Assembly: GCF_026540895.1 (NCBI RefSeq) | Contig: NZ_JALNUR010000004.1 | Coordinates: forward strand, 62,001 to 126,000 | Direction: 5' to 3' | DNA from: Sphingomonas sp. GM_Shp_1 | Lineage (GTDB): Bacteria; Pseudomonadota; Alphaproteobacteria; Sphingomonadales; Sphingomonadaceae | DNA length: 64,000 bases | Shown here: positions 55,384-64,000 of the stretch, one piece after another | Layout: the number at the start of each line of letters is the position of its first letter | How positions within the stretch are numbered: the stretch's first letter is position 1 | Program-made: the position numbers and the translations under genes | The notes under the pieces: model-generated | What the model was told of the DNA's origin: nothing | What the model saw: only the letters and a program-made list of their open reading frames with translations | Database searches by the model: none

Positions 55384-55802
55384 AGCTTGGCGGCGCGATC
55401 CTCGAACGCACCGATCATGCGGCGGAGCGCGGTGCCGAACACCTGCCCCGCCAGCATCTCGAACACCCGGTTCTTGAAAGCGAAGTCGACGGTGAAGTCG
55501 ACCGCGCACCCCTGTTCCTCGGGCCGGAAACGCCAGTTGTTGCGTAGATATTTGAGCGGCCCGTCCAGATAGTCGACGTCGATCGATTCGGGGCGGGTCT
55601 TGGTCACGCGACTGGTGAAGGTTTCGCGCAGCCCCTTGAAGCCGACGATCATGTCGGCCACCGTCTCGCTATCCGAGTCCGACCGGACGCGCATGGCGGA
55701 GACCCAGGGCAGGAACTCCGGATAGCGCGCCACATCGGCGACCAGATCGAACATCTGCTCCGGCGTGTAGGGCAGATGCCGTGTCTCGCTATGCTTGGGC
55801 AT
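55344..55802 (-). CDS. SRPBCC / COQ10-type ubiquinone-binding family protein (RatA-like)
   Basis: 152 residues. The START/Bet v1-like fold begins with the characteristic SETRHLPYTPEQMFDLVADVARYPEFLPWVSAMRV. FKGLRETFTSRVTKTRPESIDVDYLDGPLKYLRNNWRF and VDFTVDFAFKNRVFEMLAGQVF are also conserved. COQ10 homologs bind ubiquinone and aid respiration; RatA in E. coli is the same family and was described as a ribosome-binding toxin. The ubiquinone role is the safer assignment. It overlaps cinA by 40 bases and lipA by 1 base. Confidence 0.9.
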   Translation of the reverse strand: MPKHSETRHLPYTPEQMFDLVADVARYPEFLPWVSAMRVRSDSDSETVADMIVGFKGLRETFTSRVTKTRPESIDVDYLDGPLKYLRNNWRFRPEEQGCAVDFTVDFAFKNRVFEMLAGQVFGTALRRMIGAFEDRAAKLYGSNNSSANSAA

Positions 55803-56725
55803 CAGCGCTTGGCTGCCAGCTTCGCCTCGCGCGCCGCCCGCAACCGTTCGAAATCGTCGCCCGCATGATAGCTGGAGCGCGTCAGCGGCGAGCTGGCGAC
55901 CAGCAGGAAGCCCTTGGCGCGCGCGATCGAGGCATAGGCGTCGAACGCCTTGGGCGTGACGAACTCCGCGACCTTGGCGTGGCGCGGCGTCGGCTGGAGA
56001 TACTGGCCCATGGTCAGGAAATCGATGTCGGCCGAGCGCATGTCGTCCATCACCTGATGCACTTCCAGCCGCTCTTCGCCCAGGCCCAGCATCACGCCCG
56101 ACTTGGTGAAGATCGACGGGTCGTGGCGCTTCACGCTCTCCAGCAGGCGCAGCGACGCGTAATAGCGCGCACCCGGCCGGATCGTCGGATAAAGCCGGGG
56201 GACCGTTTCCAAGTTATGGTTGTAGACATCGGGCCGCGCCTCGACGATCGACTCGATCGCGGCCTGCGCCTTGTTGCGGAAGTCCGGCGTCAGGATTTCG
56301 ATGGTCGTGTTCGGCGTGGTGCGGCGCAGCGCCTCGATCACCTTCACAAACTGCGATGCGCCGCCATCGGGCAAGTCGTCCCGGTCGACCGAGGTGACGA
56401 CGATATGATTGAGCCCCATCTGTGCGGCGGCATCCGCGACATTCTGCGGCTCCATCGCGTCGACCTTGCGCGGCATGCCGGTCTTCACGTTGCAGAAGGC
56501 GCAGGCGCGGGTGCAGGTGTCGCCTAGGATCATGACGGTCGCATGCTTCTTCGACCAGCATTCGCCGATGTTCGGACAGGCGGCCTCTTCGCAGACGGTC
56601 GTCAGGCTCTTGGCCCGCATCAGCTCGCGCGTGGCGGCGAACCCGGCGCTGGTCGGAGCCTTGACGCGGATCCAGTCCGGCTTGCGCGCGCGCACCGGCG
56701 CGACCAACGGTGTCAACTCGTTCAT
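55802..56725 (-). CDS. lipA: Lipoyl synthase
   Basis: 307 residues. Two iron-sulfur sites are visible: the auxiliary cluster C45, C50, C56 ([12 protein letters not shown]) and the radical-SAM CxxxCxxC at C71, C75, C78 (CTRACAFC). The C-terminal serine/arginine region is typical ([17 protein letters not shown]). It inserts sulfurs into octanoyl chains of lipoyl proteins such as PDH and OGDH. The ATG at 56725 gives a normal length. Coupled to the COQ10-like gene, so the two mitochondrial-type cofactor genes share a transcript. Confidence 0.97.
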   Translation of the reverse strand: MNELTPLVAPVRARKPDWIRVKAPTSAGFAATRELMRAKSLTTVCEEAACPNIGECWSKKHATVMILGDTCTRACAFCNVKTGMPRKVDAMEPQNVADAAAQMGLNHIVVTSVDRDDLPDGGASQFVKVIEALRRTTPNTTIEILTPDFRNKAQAAIESIVEARPDVYNHNLETVPRLYPTIRPGARYYASLRLLESVKRHDPSIFTKSGVMLGLGEERLEVHQVMDDMRSADIDFLTMGQYLQPTPRHAKVAEFVTPKAFDAYASIARAKGFLLVASSPLTRSSYHAGDDFERLRAAREAKLAAKR

Positions 56726-56810
56726 GCCCCGCGAAATAGCGATGGTCCCCGCCGGACACAATGCCTGCTATGCGCATCCGGGGTATCGCGCGACAGACAC
56801 AATTTGATAT

Positions 56811-56836
56811 GGAACCGAAACGGCCACGCTCGGGTT
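56811..56836 (+). promoter_or_regulatory. Putative EcfG promoter
   Basis: GGAAC (56811-56815) is followed after 17 bases by GGTT (56833-56836), one mismatch from GGAAC-N16/17-CGTT, and 44 bases before the carbonic anhydrase start. The same sequence upstream resembles the region 10813-10840 (see findings). Confidence 0.5.
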
Positions 56837-56879
56837 CGCCTGCTAGAGCATCGTTTCCTAGACTGGATAAGAGAGAGCA

Positions 56880-57530
56880 ATGACCGACTTTAACGACCTC
56901 GTGGATGGCTATCAGCGCTTTCGGACTTCCGATTGGCGTCGCCAGCGCGACCGCTGGGCCGAATTGAAGGAAGGCCAGAGCCCCAAGGTAATGGTGATCG
57001 CCTGCTCCGACAGCCGCGTCGATCCGGCCCAGATCTTCGACACGCTGCCCGGCGAAATCTTCGTCGTGCGCAACGTCGCCAACCTTGTGCCGCCGTTCGA
57101 GACAGGCGGTGGTCATCACGGCGTGTCGGCGGCGCTGGAATTTGCGGTGACGCAGCTCGAAGTGACCGATGTGGTCGTCATGGGCCATGGCGCGTGCGGC
57201 GGCTGCAAGGCGGCGTTGACGCAAGGTTTCGCACACGCCCCGCAGGGTGAAGGGGGCTTCGTCTCGGACTGGGTGAGCCTGCTCGACGGAGCCCGCGAAA
57301 AGGTCATCGCCAAGCACGGCGACGGTCCCGACGCGATGCGTGAGATGGAACTGGAGTCGGTGCGCACGTCGATCGCCAACCTGCGCACCTTCCCCTTCGT
57401 CACCAGTCGCGAGGAAGCGGGCAAGCTGACCCTGCGCGGCGCTTATTTCGCGATCGCCGACGGCGTGCTGCACATCATGGACGAGCAGGGCGAATTCAAG
57501 CCCGCTACGCCGGCGCTGGCCGCGGCTTAA
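56880..57530 (+). CDS. Beta-class carbonic anhydrase
   Basis: 216 residues. Zinc ligands C42 (IACSDSRVDP), H103 and C106 (MGHGACGGCK), with D44 and R46 as the Asp-Arg dyad and the GGHHGVSAALEFAV helix. It interconverts CO2 and bicarbonate, supplying bicarbonate for carboxylases such as acetyl-CoA carboxylase. An EcfG-like promoter upstream suggests stress or stationary-phase expression. GAGAGAG precedes the ATG. A strong terminator follows. Confidence 0.96.
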   Translation: MTDFNDLVDGYQRFRTSDWRRQRDRWAELKEGQSPKVMVIACSDSRVDPAQIFDTLPGEIFVVRNVANLVPPFETGGGHHGVSAALEFAVTQLEVTDVVVMGHGACGGCKAALTQGFAHAPQGEGGFVSDWVSLLDGAREKVIAKHGDGPDAMREMELESVRTSIANLRTFPFVTSREEAGKLTLRGAYFAIADGVLHIMDEQGEFKPATPALAAA

Positions 57531-57568
57531 GGGAGTCGGTTCGGGCCCCTGGCCCGGACACGACACGG

Positions 57569-57604
57569 AAAGGGCGGACGCCGAAACCGGCGCCCGCCCT
57601 TTTT
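57569..57604 (+). terminator. Rho-independent terminator after carbonic anhydrase
   Basis: AAAGGGCG-GACGCCG and CGGCGCC-CGCCCTTT form a long stem (one mismatch) around the loop AAAC, followed by TTTT. It lies between carbonic anhydrase and the convergent aspS gene and can serve both. A small perfect hairpin (CGGGCC-CCT-GGCCCG) precedes it. Confidence 0.85.
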
Positions 57605-57624
57605 ACGTGGCGATGGTAACGGGG

Positions 57625-59439
57625 TCAGCCCGCCGAAGGGGCGACGACCTGGTCCACGTCCTTTTTCGGCTCGGCCGTCGAGCGCAGCGACAGCTCACGC
57701 ATCTGCTTGGCGCTGGGAAGGCTGGGCGCGCCCATCAGCAAATCCTCGGCCCGCTGGTTCATCGGGAACAGCGAAATTTCGCGCAGGTTCTGCGCGCCGC
57801 AGATCAGCATGACGATGCGGTCGACGCCCGCCGCCATGCCACCGTGCGGCGGCGCGCCGTACTGGAAGGCGCGGTAGAGACCGCCGAAGCGCTCCTCGAC
57901 ATCCGCCTTGGACAGGCCGACCTTCTCGAACGCAGCGACCATCAGTTCGGGCGACTGGTTGCGGATCGAGCCCGAGGCGATCTCGAAGCCGTTGCAGACC
58001 AGGTCGTACTGGTATGCCTTGAGCGACAGCGGATCGGCGGATATGAGCGCCTCCATGCCCCCCTGCGGCATCGAGAAGGGGTTGTGGGCGAACTCGACCT
58101 TCTTCTCGTCCTCGTCCCACTCGTAGAAGGGGAAGTCGACGATCCAGCACAGACGGAACGCGCCTTCCTCGATCAGGCCGAGCTGCTCGGCAACGCGGGT
58201 GCGCGCGAGCCCTGCCAGCTTGGTCGCCGCCTCGACCTTGCCCGCCGCGAAGAACAGGCCATCATCGGGACCAAGGCCTAGCGCGGCATAGATCGCCTCC
58301 ATGCCCTCGGTGCCGTGGTTCTTGGCGATCGGGCCGCCGAACTCGCCGCCCTTGCGGGTGACATAGCCAAGACCCGCATGGCCCTCGGCGCGCGCCCATT
58401 CGTTCATCTCGTCGAAGAACTTGCGGCTCTTCTCGGCGGTGCCCAGCGCCGGGATCGCGCGGACGACGCCGCCCGAGCCGACGATCTTCTCGAACAGGCC
58501 GAAGCCCGACGTCGTGAAATGCTCCGAGACATCGGTGATGATCAACGGATTGCGCAGGTCGGGCTTGTCGTTGCCGTATTTCAGCATCGATTCCGAATAG
58601 GGAATACGCGGAAACTGGCCGATCGGGGTGACGGTGCGGCCATCCGCGAACTTCTCGAAGATGCCGCCGATCACCGGCTCCATCGTCTCCCACACCTCTT
58701 CCTGGGTGACGAAGCTCATCTCCAGGTCGAGCTGGTAGAATTCGCCCGGCAGGCGATCGGCGCGCGGGTCTTCGTCGCGGAAGCAGGGTGCGATCTGGAA
58801 ATAGCGGTCGAAGCCCGCGACCATCAGAAGCTGCTTATATTGCTGCGGCGCCTGGGGCAGCGCGTAGAACTTGCCCGGATGGATACGGCTGGGCACTAGG
58901 AAGTCGCGCGCGCCTTCCGGCGACGAGGCGGTCAGGATCGGGGTCGAATATTCGGTGAAGCCTGCCGTCTCCATGCGGCGGCGCATGTCGGCGATCACCT
59001 GGGTCCGGCGGACGATGTTCGCATGCAGCGTCTCGCGACGCAGGTCGAGGAAGCGATAGCGCAGGCGGATATCCTCGGGATATTCCTGCTCGCCCGCCAC
59101 CGGCATGGGCAGTTCCTCAGCGGCGGAAAGGACGGTCGCGCCGCGCGCGAACACCTCGATCTCACCGGTTGCGAGGTTCGGGTTGACGGTGCCCGCCGAA
59201 CGCGCCTTCACCACGCCGTCGATGGTCACGACCGACTCGACCCGGACGCTTTCCAGGATGGCGAGCGCGGGCGTGTCGCTGTCGGCGACGATCTGGGTGA
59301 TGCCGTAATGGTCGCGCAGGTCGACGAACAGCACGCCGCCATGATCGCGCTTGCGATGGACCCAGCCGGACAGACGGACCGTCTGGCCCACGGCTTCGGC
59401 CGTCAGCGCGGCGCAGTTATGAGTACGATAGGCGTGCAT
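57625..59439 (-). CDS. aspS: Aspartyl-tRNA synthetase (class IIb)
   Basis: 604 residues, long bacterial form with GAD insertion. The OB-fold anticodon domain is N-terminal ([31 protein letters not shown]). Class II motif 2 is visible in [24 protein letters not shown] and motif 3 in [26 protein letters not shown]. It charges tRNA-Asp (possibly also tRNA-Asn in organisms using the transamidation route). The ATG at 59439 is chosen for the usual MHAYRTH start; one three codons earlier is possible. Confidence 0.97.
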   Translation of the reverse strand: MHAYRTHNCAALTAEAVGQTVRLSGWVHRKRDHGGVLFVDLRDHYGITQIVADSDTPALAILESVRVESVVTIDGVVKARSAGTVNPNLATGEIEVFARGATVLSAAEELPMPVAGEQEYPEDIRLRYRFLDLRRETLHANIVRRTQVIADMRRRMETAGFTEYSTPILTASSPEGARDFLVPSRIHPGKFYALPQAPQQYKQLLMVAGFDRYFQIAPCFRDEDPRADRLPGEFYQLDLEMSFVTQEEVWETMEPVIGGIFEKFADGRTVTPIGQFPRIPYSESMLKYGNDKPDLRNPLIITDVSEHFTTSGFGLFEKIVGSGGVVRAIPALGTAEKSRKFFDEMNEWARAEGHAGLGYVTRKGGEFGGPIAKNHGTEGMEAIYAALGLGPDDGLFFAAGKVEAATKLAGLARTRVAEQLGLIEEGAFRLCWIVDFPFYEWDEDEKKVEFAHNPFSMPQGGMEALISADPLSLKAYQYDLVCNGFEIASGSIRNQSPELMVAAFEKVGLSKADVEERFGGLYRAFQYGAPPHGGMAAGVDRIVMLICGAQNLREISLFPMNQRAEDLLMGAPSLPSAKQMRELSLRSTAEPKKDVDQVVAPSAG

Positions 59440-59575
59440 GGCGAACATTCTCTGAACGTCTGGAAAGCCCAGCCGCTTCCCCGCCTACCCCCCTTTTGTC
59501 AATCCCAATGTGCCCGAATGGGCCGCCCACGCGTTCCTCTTTGTCAACCCGCGCGGGCCGGGCTATGTGCAGGCG

Positions 59576-60754
59576 ATGCACGTTCATCCGTTGATTACCG
59601 ACAGCGCCACGCTCGCCAATCTCTGTGCCCGCCTGTCGCAAGCCGACTATGTCATGGTCGATACCGAATTCATGCGCGAGAGCACCTATTGGCCCGAGCT
59701 CTGCCTGATCCAGATCGCCGATACCGAGGAAGCCGCGGCGATCGATCCGAAGGCGCCGGGGCTGGACATGACGCCGCTGCTCGACCTGCTGGTCAACAAT
59801 GACGCGGTGCTCAAGGTCTTTCATGCCGGTGGGCAGGATATCGAGATCATCTACAATCTGACCGGCAAGACCCCTCACCCGCTGTTCGACACGCAGATCG
59901 CGGCCATGGCGCTGGGTCAGGGCGAGCAGATCGGTTATTCGAACCTGGTCGACAGCTGGCTGGGTATCCAGGTCGACAAGGGCGCGCGCTTCACCGACTG
60001 GTCGCGCCGTCCGCTCGATCAGCGGCAGGTCGATTATGCGATCGGCGACGTGACGCATTTGTCGGCGATCTTCCCCAAGATGCTGGAGCGGCTGCGCAAG
60101 ACCGGGCGCGGGGCATGGCTGGATCAGGAAATGGAGCGGCTCGCCGATCCGTCGCACTATGCCAACGATCCCGACTGCGCCTGGAAGCGGGTGCGCGTAT
60201 CGGGCCGCAAGCCGGACATGCTGGGCCGCCTGAAGGCGCTGGCCCGTTGGCGCGAGCTGGAGGCGCAGGCCAAGGACCTGCCGCGCGGCCGGATCGTCAA
60301 GGACGAGACGCTGGCCGATCTGGCGGGCCATCCGCCGCGCAAGCAGGCCGATCTGGCGAAGGTGCGCGGGCTGTCGGCGACCTGGGCGAGCAACGATATC
60401 GGCAGTCGCCTGATGGATGCGCTGGAAAGCGCCGCGCCGCTGGGTGCCGACGAACTGCCCGCGCGCGACGACCGCAAGCCGGGCATGGGGCGCGAGGGCG
60501 CACTGGTCGCCGATCTGCTCAAGCTGCTGCTGAAGATCCGCGCGCGCGACATCGATGTGGCACCGCGCCTCCTCGCGCGCGCCGACGATCTGGAAATGCT
60601 CGCGGCGGGGGTTCGTAGCGGCCTTTCGGTGCTGGAGGGCTGGCGCTTCGAGCAATTCGGTCGCGATGCGCTCGATCTGGTGGAAGGGCGGACCGGCTTC
60701 GTCGTCAAGGGCGGCAAGTTGAAGATGGTCCGCACGGCGGAGGAAGAAGCATGA
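59576..60754 (+). CDS. rnd: Ribonuclease D
   Basis: 392 residues. DEDD-Y exonuclease: VDTEFMRE (D, E), VFHAGGQDIEIIYNL (D), DYAIGDVTHLSAIF (Y and D). Two HRDC domains follow (residues about 205-290 and 300-390). It matures the 3' ends of tRNAs. Divergent from aspS across about 136 bases. It overlaps the lipoprotein gene by 4 bases (ATGA). Confidence 0.96.
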   Translation: MHVHPLITDSATLANLCARLSQADYVMVDTEFMRESTYWPELCLIQIADTEEAAAIDPKAPGLDMTPLLDLLVNNDAVLKVFHAGGQDIEIIYNLTGKTPHPLFDTQIAAMALGQGEQIGYSNLVDSWLGIQVDKGARFTDWSRRPLDQRQVDYAIGDVTHLSAIFPKMLERLRKTGRGAWLDQEMERLADPSHYANDPDCAWKRVRVSGRKPDMLGRLKALARWRELEAQAKDLPRGRIVKDETLADLAGHPPRKQADLAKVRGLSATWASNDIGSRLMDALESAAPLGADELPARDDRKPGMGREGALVADLLKLLLKIRARDIDVAPRLLARADDLEMLAAGVRSGLSVLEGWRFEQFGRDALDLVEGRTGFVVKGGKLKMVRTAEEEA

Positions 60755-61038
60755 TGCGCGTCGTTGCTCTGGCCGTTTCGTTCGGCCTCGCCGCTTGTGT
60801 CCCTACCCCGAAAACGGAAACCATGACCGACAATCGGGGCTGTGGTGATGGCAAGGTCGCCCGGCTCGTCGGCAAGGTCTGGGCCGAATCGATGCGCGAT
60901 CAGGTCATGAAGACCTCCAGCGCGCGCACCCTGCGGGTCATTGCGCCCGACACGATCGTCACGATGGACTTCCGGCCCGACCGGCTGAACGTCGAAACCG
61001 ACGCGCAGGGGCGGATCACCCGCTTCAAGTGCGGCTGA
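60751..61038 (+). CDS. Lipoprotein of the I78 peptidase-inhibitor family
   Basis: 95 residues. The signal peptide ends in a lipobox (FGLAAC, cysteine at residue 16). The mature domain, CGDGKVARLVGKVW and LRVIAPDTIVTMDFRPDRLNVETDAQGRITRFKCG, is the I78 pattern: two cysteines at the ends and the TMDxRPDRLN strand. I78 inhibitors block serine proteases of the chymotrypsin and subtilisin type. This may guard against periplasmic proteases. ATGA coupling with rnd and a 14-base overlap with convergent ppx. Confidence 0.85.
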   Translation: MMRVVALAVSFGLAACVPTPKTETMTDNRGCGDGKVARLVGKVWAESMRDQVMKTSSARTLRVIAPDTIVTMDFRPDRLNVETDAQGRITRFKCG

Positions 61039-62497
61039 TCCGCTCCGCCGTTCTTCCCAGCGCCGTGGCCAATGCGGCGTGGCGGCGCTCGACCGCCTCG
61101 CCGTAAAAGCCCCGATCCTCATCCCGCATGGCGAGCGCGAGCGTCGTGTCGCCCATGACCAGCCCGGTCCGCTCCAATGGTCCGGCCAGCCCGCCGCTCA
61201 GCCGCTGACCCAGCCGGATCGCCAGGCCCCAGTTCGTCGCCTGTTTCAACTGCGCCGGGGTCGCCAGTTCGGTCAGCGGCACGGGCACGGCCAGTCCGCC
61301 GCCCAGACTGGTGTGAAGCGCCTGTGCGAGCATGGCGCGCCCGGTCGCGTCGATCCCCACCCAATTGCCGTGCAGGGCGATCTCCACGCCGCGTTCGGCG
61401 CGGAACTCGGGGTTGGCGCGCCAGCCGACATCGGCGAGCAGACAGGCAGCATGACGGAGCCGGGCATCGGCCGCCGCTTCCTCCTCGAACAAGGGGGCGA
61501 TCCAGCCGTCGAGCAGATCGCCATGCTCGGGAAAGCGACCCAGCAGCCGCCCTTCCTCGCGCGCCGCGACGATCAGCGGATCGAGCGAACGGGTCCGGGC
61601 ATCGAGTGCCCCGAACAACAACCCTTCCCGCAGACCGAAGGCGGAGACGACCGTGGTGCTGCTCCCCAGATGCTTGAGCAGCACGCTGAGCAGCGCGGTC
61701 GCATCGCCCAGCGTGGCGGCGCGGCTCGAGGACAGGCCCTGCACTTCACGCAGGCGAGCCTTGCCGAGATGCGGGATGGTCCGCGACAGACGCAGGATAT
61801 CGACCGGCGTCAGTTCGTAATGATGAAGCACCGGCAGGGGATAATCGGCCAGCGTCATGTCCAGCCGCGCCAGCGCGCGCCACGACCCGCCGACCATATA
61901 GAAGGGCAGCCCCCTGCCCCGGCCTTCCCAGCCCGCATCCTCGATCAGCCGGGCGATATGCCGCTCGAACGTCTTGCCGCCGCGTTCGCGTAAGGCGGGA
62001 ATACGCAACACGCCCAGCGGGAAGGACACCCGGTCCTCGACATCGCCTTCCCGGACGCGAACCAGTTCCAGGCTGCCACCACCCAGATCGCCGACGATGC
62101 CGTCCGCGTCGGGAATGGCCGACAGGACACCCTCGCCCGCCGCGTTGGCCTCCTGCTCACCGGACAGCAGTTCGACGTCGAGCCCCAACGATTCGGCGCA
62201 GGCGATCAACTCGCCGCCATTGGCCGCATCGCGCACCGCTGCGGTCGCCACGGTGCGAAGGCTCGTCACCCCCATTTCCCGCGCCAGCATGGCGAAGCGC
62301 GCCAAGGCCACCTGCGCCTTGGCAAGAGCCGCGGGATCGATCGACCCCGTAGCGGCCAGACCGCGTCCCAGCCCGGCCATCACCTTCTCATTGAACAGGA
62401 TCGCGGGCAGTCGTGCCGGTCCCTGATAGACGACCAGGCGGACCGAGTTGGACCCGATGTCGATGATCGCCGTGCGCGGCGCGCGAGGTCCCGCCAT
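61025..62497 (-). CDS. ppx: Exopolyphosphatase / pppGpp phosphohydrolase family (Ppx/GppA)
   Basis: 490 residues. Actin-like ASKHA fold: IDIGSNSVRLVVY (P1), GDLGGGSLELVRV (P2), with a C-terminal HD-like helical domain (about 310-490). It releases phosphate from polyphosphate ends, or acts on pppGpp. It lies 17 bases downstream of ppk1 on the same strand, so synthesis and breakdown of polyphosphate are genetically linked. Length and neighbour favour Ppx over GppA. Confidence 0.92.
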   Translation of the reverse strand: MAGPRAPRTAIIDIGSNSVRLVVYQGPARLPAILFNEKVMAGLGRGLAATGSIDPAALAKAQVALARFAMLAREMGVTSLRTVATAAVRDAANGGELIACAESLGLDVELLSGEQEANAAGEGVLSAIPDADGIVGDLGGGSLELVRVREGDVEDRVSFPLGVLRIPALRERGGKTFERHIARLIEDAGWEGRGRGLPFYMVGGSWRALARLDMTLADYPLPVLHHYELTPVDILRLSRTIPHLGKARLREVQGLSSSRAATLGDATALLSVLLKHLGSSTTVVSAFGLREGLLFGALDARTRSLDPLIVAAREEGRLLGRFPEHGDLLDGWIAPLFEEEAAADARLRHAACLLADVGWRANPEFRAERGVEIALHGNWVGIDATGRAMLAQALHTSLGGGLAVPVPLTELATPAQLKQATNWGLAIRLGQRLSGGLAGPLERTGLVMGDTTLALAMRDEDRGFYGEAVERRHAALATALGRTAERISRT

Positions 62498-62514
62498 CGA
62501 TCAGCGAACCCGCA

Positions 62515-64000
62515 TCAACGTTGCCGCCGGAGCGACAGGGTCGGCACCGCCTTGCTGGTGTCGAGCGCGGCGCCGCGCCCGGATAGGGAAGGATTGGTCA
62601 TGAAATACCGATGCAGGTTGAAGGGGCGCTGGTCGCCCGGCTCTTCGCGAACATAGCTGCCGTCCGGCTCCAGCTCCCAGCTCTGTTCATTGTCGAGCAG
62701 ATTGGCGACCATCACCTGGTCCAATATCTGGTCATGGACGGTCGGATTGAGGATGGGCAGCATATACTCGACCCGCCGGTCGAAATTGCGCGGCATCCAG
62801 TCGGCCGAGGAGATGAAGACCTTGGCCGCGTCGTGCGGCAGCAGCTTTCCGTCGCCGAACGCCCAGATGCGGCTATGCTCCAGGAAACGGCCGACGACCG
62901 ACTTGACCCGGATATTCTCCGACATGCCGGGAACGCCGGGGCGCAGGCAGCAGATGCCGCGCACGATCAGGTCGATCTCCACCCCCGCACCGCTCGCCTC
63001 GTACAGCTTTTCGATGACCTGCGGGTCGACGAGCGAGTTGACCTTGGCCCACAGGCTGCCGGGGCGACCGGCACGGGCATGGGCGATCTCGGCATCGATC
63101 AGGGCCATCAGATTGTGGCGCAGGTCGCGCGGCGACAGGCTGACCCGGTTCATGGCCGCCGGTTCGACATAGCCGGTGATATAGTTGAACATCTGCGCCG
63201 CATCGCGCCCGATCAACGGGTCCGCGGTGAAGAAGCTGATATCGGTATAGATGCGCGCGGTGATCGGATGATAATTGCCGGTGCCGAAGTGGCAATAGGT
63301 GCGGAAGTCGTTCCCCTCGCGCCGCACGACCATCGATACCTTCGCATGGGTCTTCCAGTCGATGAAGCCATAGACGACCTGCACGCCCGCCCGTTCCAAG
63401 GCGGAGGCCCAGTAGAGATTCTGCTCCTCGTCGAACCGTGCCTTCAGTTCCACGATGGCGGTCACCGATTTGCCCGCTTCGGCCGCGGCGATCAGTGCGT
63501 TGATCACCGCCGATTGCTTGCCCGCACGATAGAGCGTCTGCTTGATCGCCACCACATCGGGATCGGCGGCGGCCTGTTTCAAATAGGCGATCACCACCTC
63601 GAACGTCTCGTACGGGTGATGGACGACGATGTCCTTGGCCTTGATCGCGGCGAAGCAATCGCCCGCGAATTCGCGAATCCGCTCGGGAAAGCGCGGCGCA
63701 TAGGGCGGGAATTTCAGGTCGGGCCGATTCTCGTCGACCAGCATATCGAGGTCACCGATGCCCAGCAGATTGCCGCTTTCGGTAATGATCGCGCCGGTCC
63801 CGCCCAGCTCATCGCGAAGCACATCGGCCAGTTCGTCCGGCATGCCCGTCTCCAGCTCCAGCCGGATCACCCGGCCGCGCCGACGCCGCTTGATCGCATT
63901 GACGAAGTAACGGACCAGATCCTCCGCCTCTTCCTCGATCTCGATATCGCTGTCGCGCAGCACGCGGAAGGTCGCGGCACCGTTGACGACATAGCCGGGG
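62515..64000 (-). CDS. ppk1: Polyphosphate kinase 1, C-terminal part (5' end beyond window)
   Basis: The frame is open to the window edge, so roughly the last 495 residues are seen. Conserved PPK1 segments: [65 protein letters not shown] (phospho-histidine in HAKV), [53 protein letters not shown]. It makes long-chain polyphosphate from ATP. Adjacent ppx fits. Confidence 0.96.
   Translation of the reverse strand, partial: PGYVVNGAATFRVLRDSDIEIEEEAEDLVRYFVNAIKRRRRGRVIRLELETGMPDELADVLRDELGGTGAIITESGNLLGIGDLDMLVDENRPDLKFPPYAPRFPERIREFAGDCFAAIKAKDIVVHHPYETFEVVIAYLKQAAADPDVVAIKQTLYRAGKQSAVINALIAAAEAGKSVTAIVELKARFDEEQNLYWASALERAGVQVVYGFIDWKTHAKVSMVVRREGNDFRTYCHFGTGNYHPITARIYTDISFFTADPLIGRDAAQMFNYITGYVEPAAMNRVSLSPRDLRHNLMALIDAEIAHARAGRPGSLWAKVNSLVDPQVIEKLYEASGAGVEIDLIVRGICCLRPGVPGMSENIRVKSVVGRFLEHSRIWAFGDGKLLPHDAAKVFISSADWMPRNFDRRVEYMLPILNPTVHDQILDQVMVANLLDNEQSWELEPDGSYVREEPGDQRPFNLHRYFMTNPSLSGRGAALDTSKAVPTLSLRRQR

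Overview
The window is a high-GC, gene-dense chromosomal segment of an alphaproteobacterium, almost certainly Sphingomonas or a close sphingomonad. The evidence is the dusB-ntrBC-ntrYX-hfq-hflX block with a two-domain Hfq, the trpF-trpB-trpA-accD-folC order, an UrcA-family protein, fused ispDF, a RegB/RegA-type pair, and promoter-like sites matching the alphaproteobacterial EcfG stress consensus. Nearly all of it is core chromosome. I see no insertion sequence, prophage, integrase, CRISPR array or plasmid gene, and no gene-free stretch longer than about 300 bases. Functions are assigned from motifs read by eye, because no database search was possible.

Layout. 1-1.0 kb: end of a RegB/ActS-like sensor kinase and its ActR-like regulator, then a triple-hairpin REP-like element. 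1.1-4.8 kb: a DUF885 hydrolase, then a four-gene cluster of small membrane proteins resembling the enterobacterial yqjD-yqjE stress operon, with an EcfG-like promoter. 4.9-10.8 kb: enolase, FtsB, an alpha/beta hydrolase, a prolyl oligopeptidase and a glycine-zipper protein. 10.8-21.1 kb: UvrD helicase, UrcA protein, phosphate transporter, an MHS transporter, RsmD, RluB, a response regulator, an AmpG-like permease and a small protein behind a Fur-box-like dyad. 21.2-27.3 kb: the lapA-pyrF-trpF-trpB-trpA-accD-folC run. 27.4-34.9 kb: patatin-like protein, EEP-family enzyme, tRNA-Thr(TGT), an unknown protein, RarA, a PadR/DUF2218 pair and a glycosyltransferase. 34.9-44.0 kb: radA, cvpA, a NifU-like protein, a Kef-type antiporter, a DUF423 protein, then metG-tatD-MBL hydrolase-aspartic protease-mazG, tightly packed. 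44.0-53.1 kb: the Ntr operon. 53.2-64 kb: ispDF, cinA, a COQ10-like protein, lipA, carbonic anhydrase, aspS, rnd, an I78-type inhibitor, ppx and the end of ppk1.

How it fits together. Many neighbours overlap by 1-4 bases (ATGA, TGATG or GTGA junctions), so translational coupling is common, and several convergent pairs overlap at their 3' ends. Four loci carry EcfG-like sites with the -10 element about 40-50 bases before the start codon. They are the yqj-like cluster, the alpha/beta hydrolase, the glycine-zipper protein and the carbonic anhydrase. The hydrolase site is an exact match to GGAAC-N16-CGTT. No obviously novel multi-gene system is present. The best candidates for follow-up are the yqj-like stress module, the asymmetric tandem Hfq, the Fur-like dyad before an uncharacterised Cys-containing protein, and the PadR operator.
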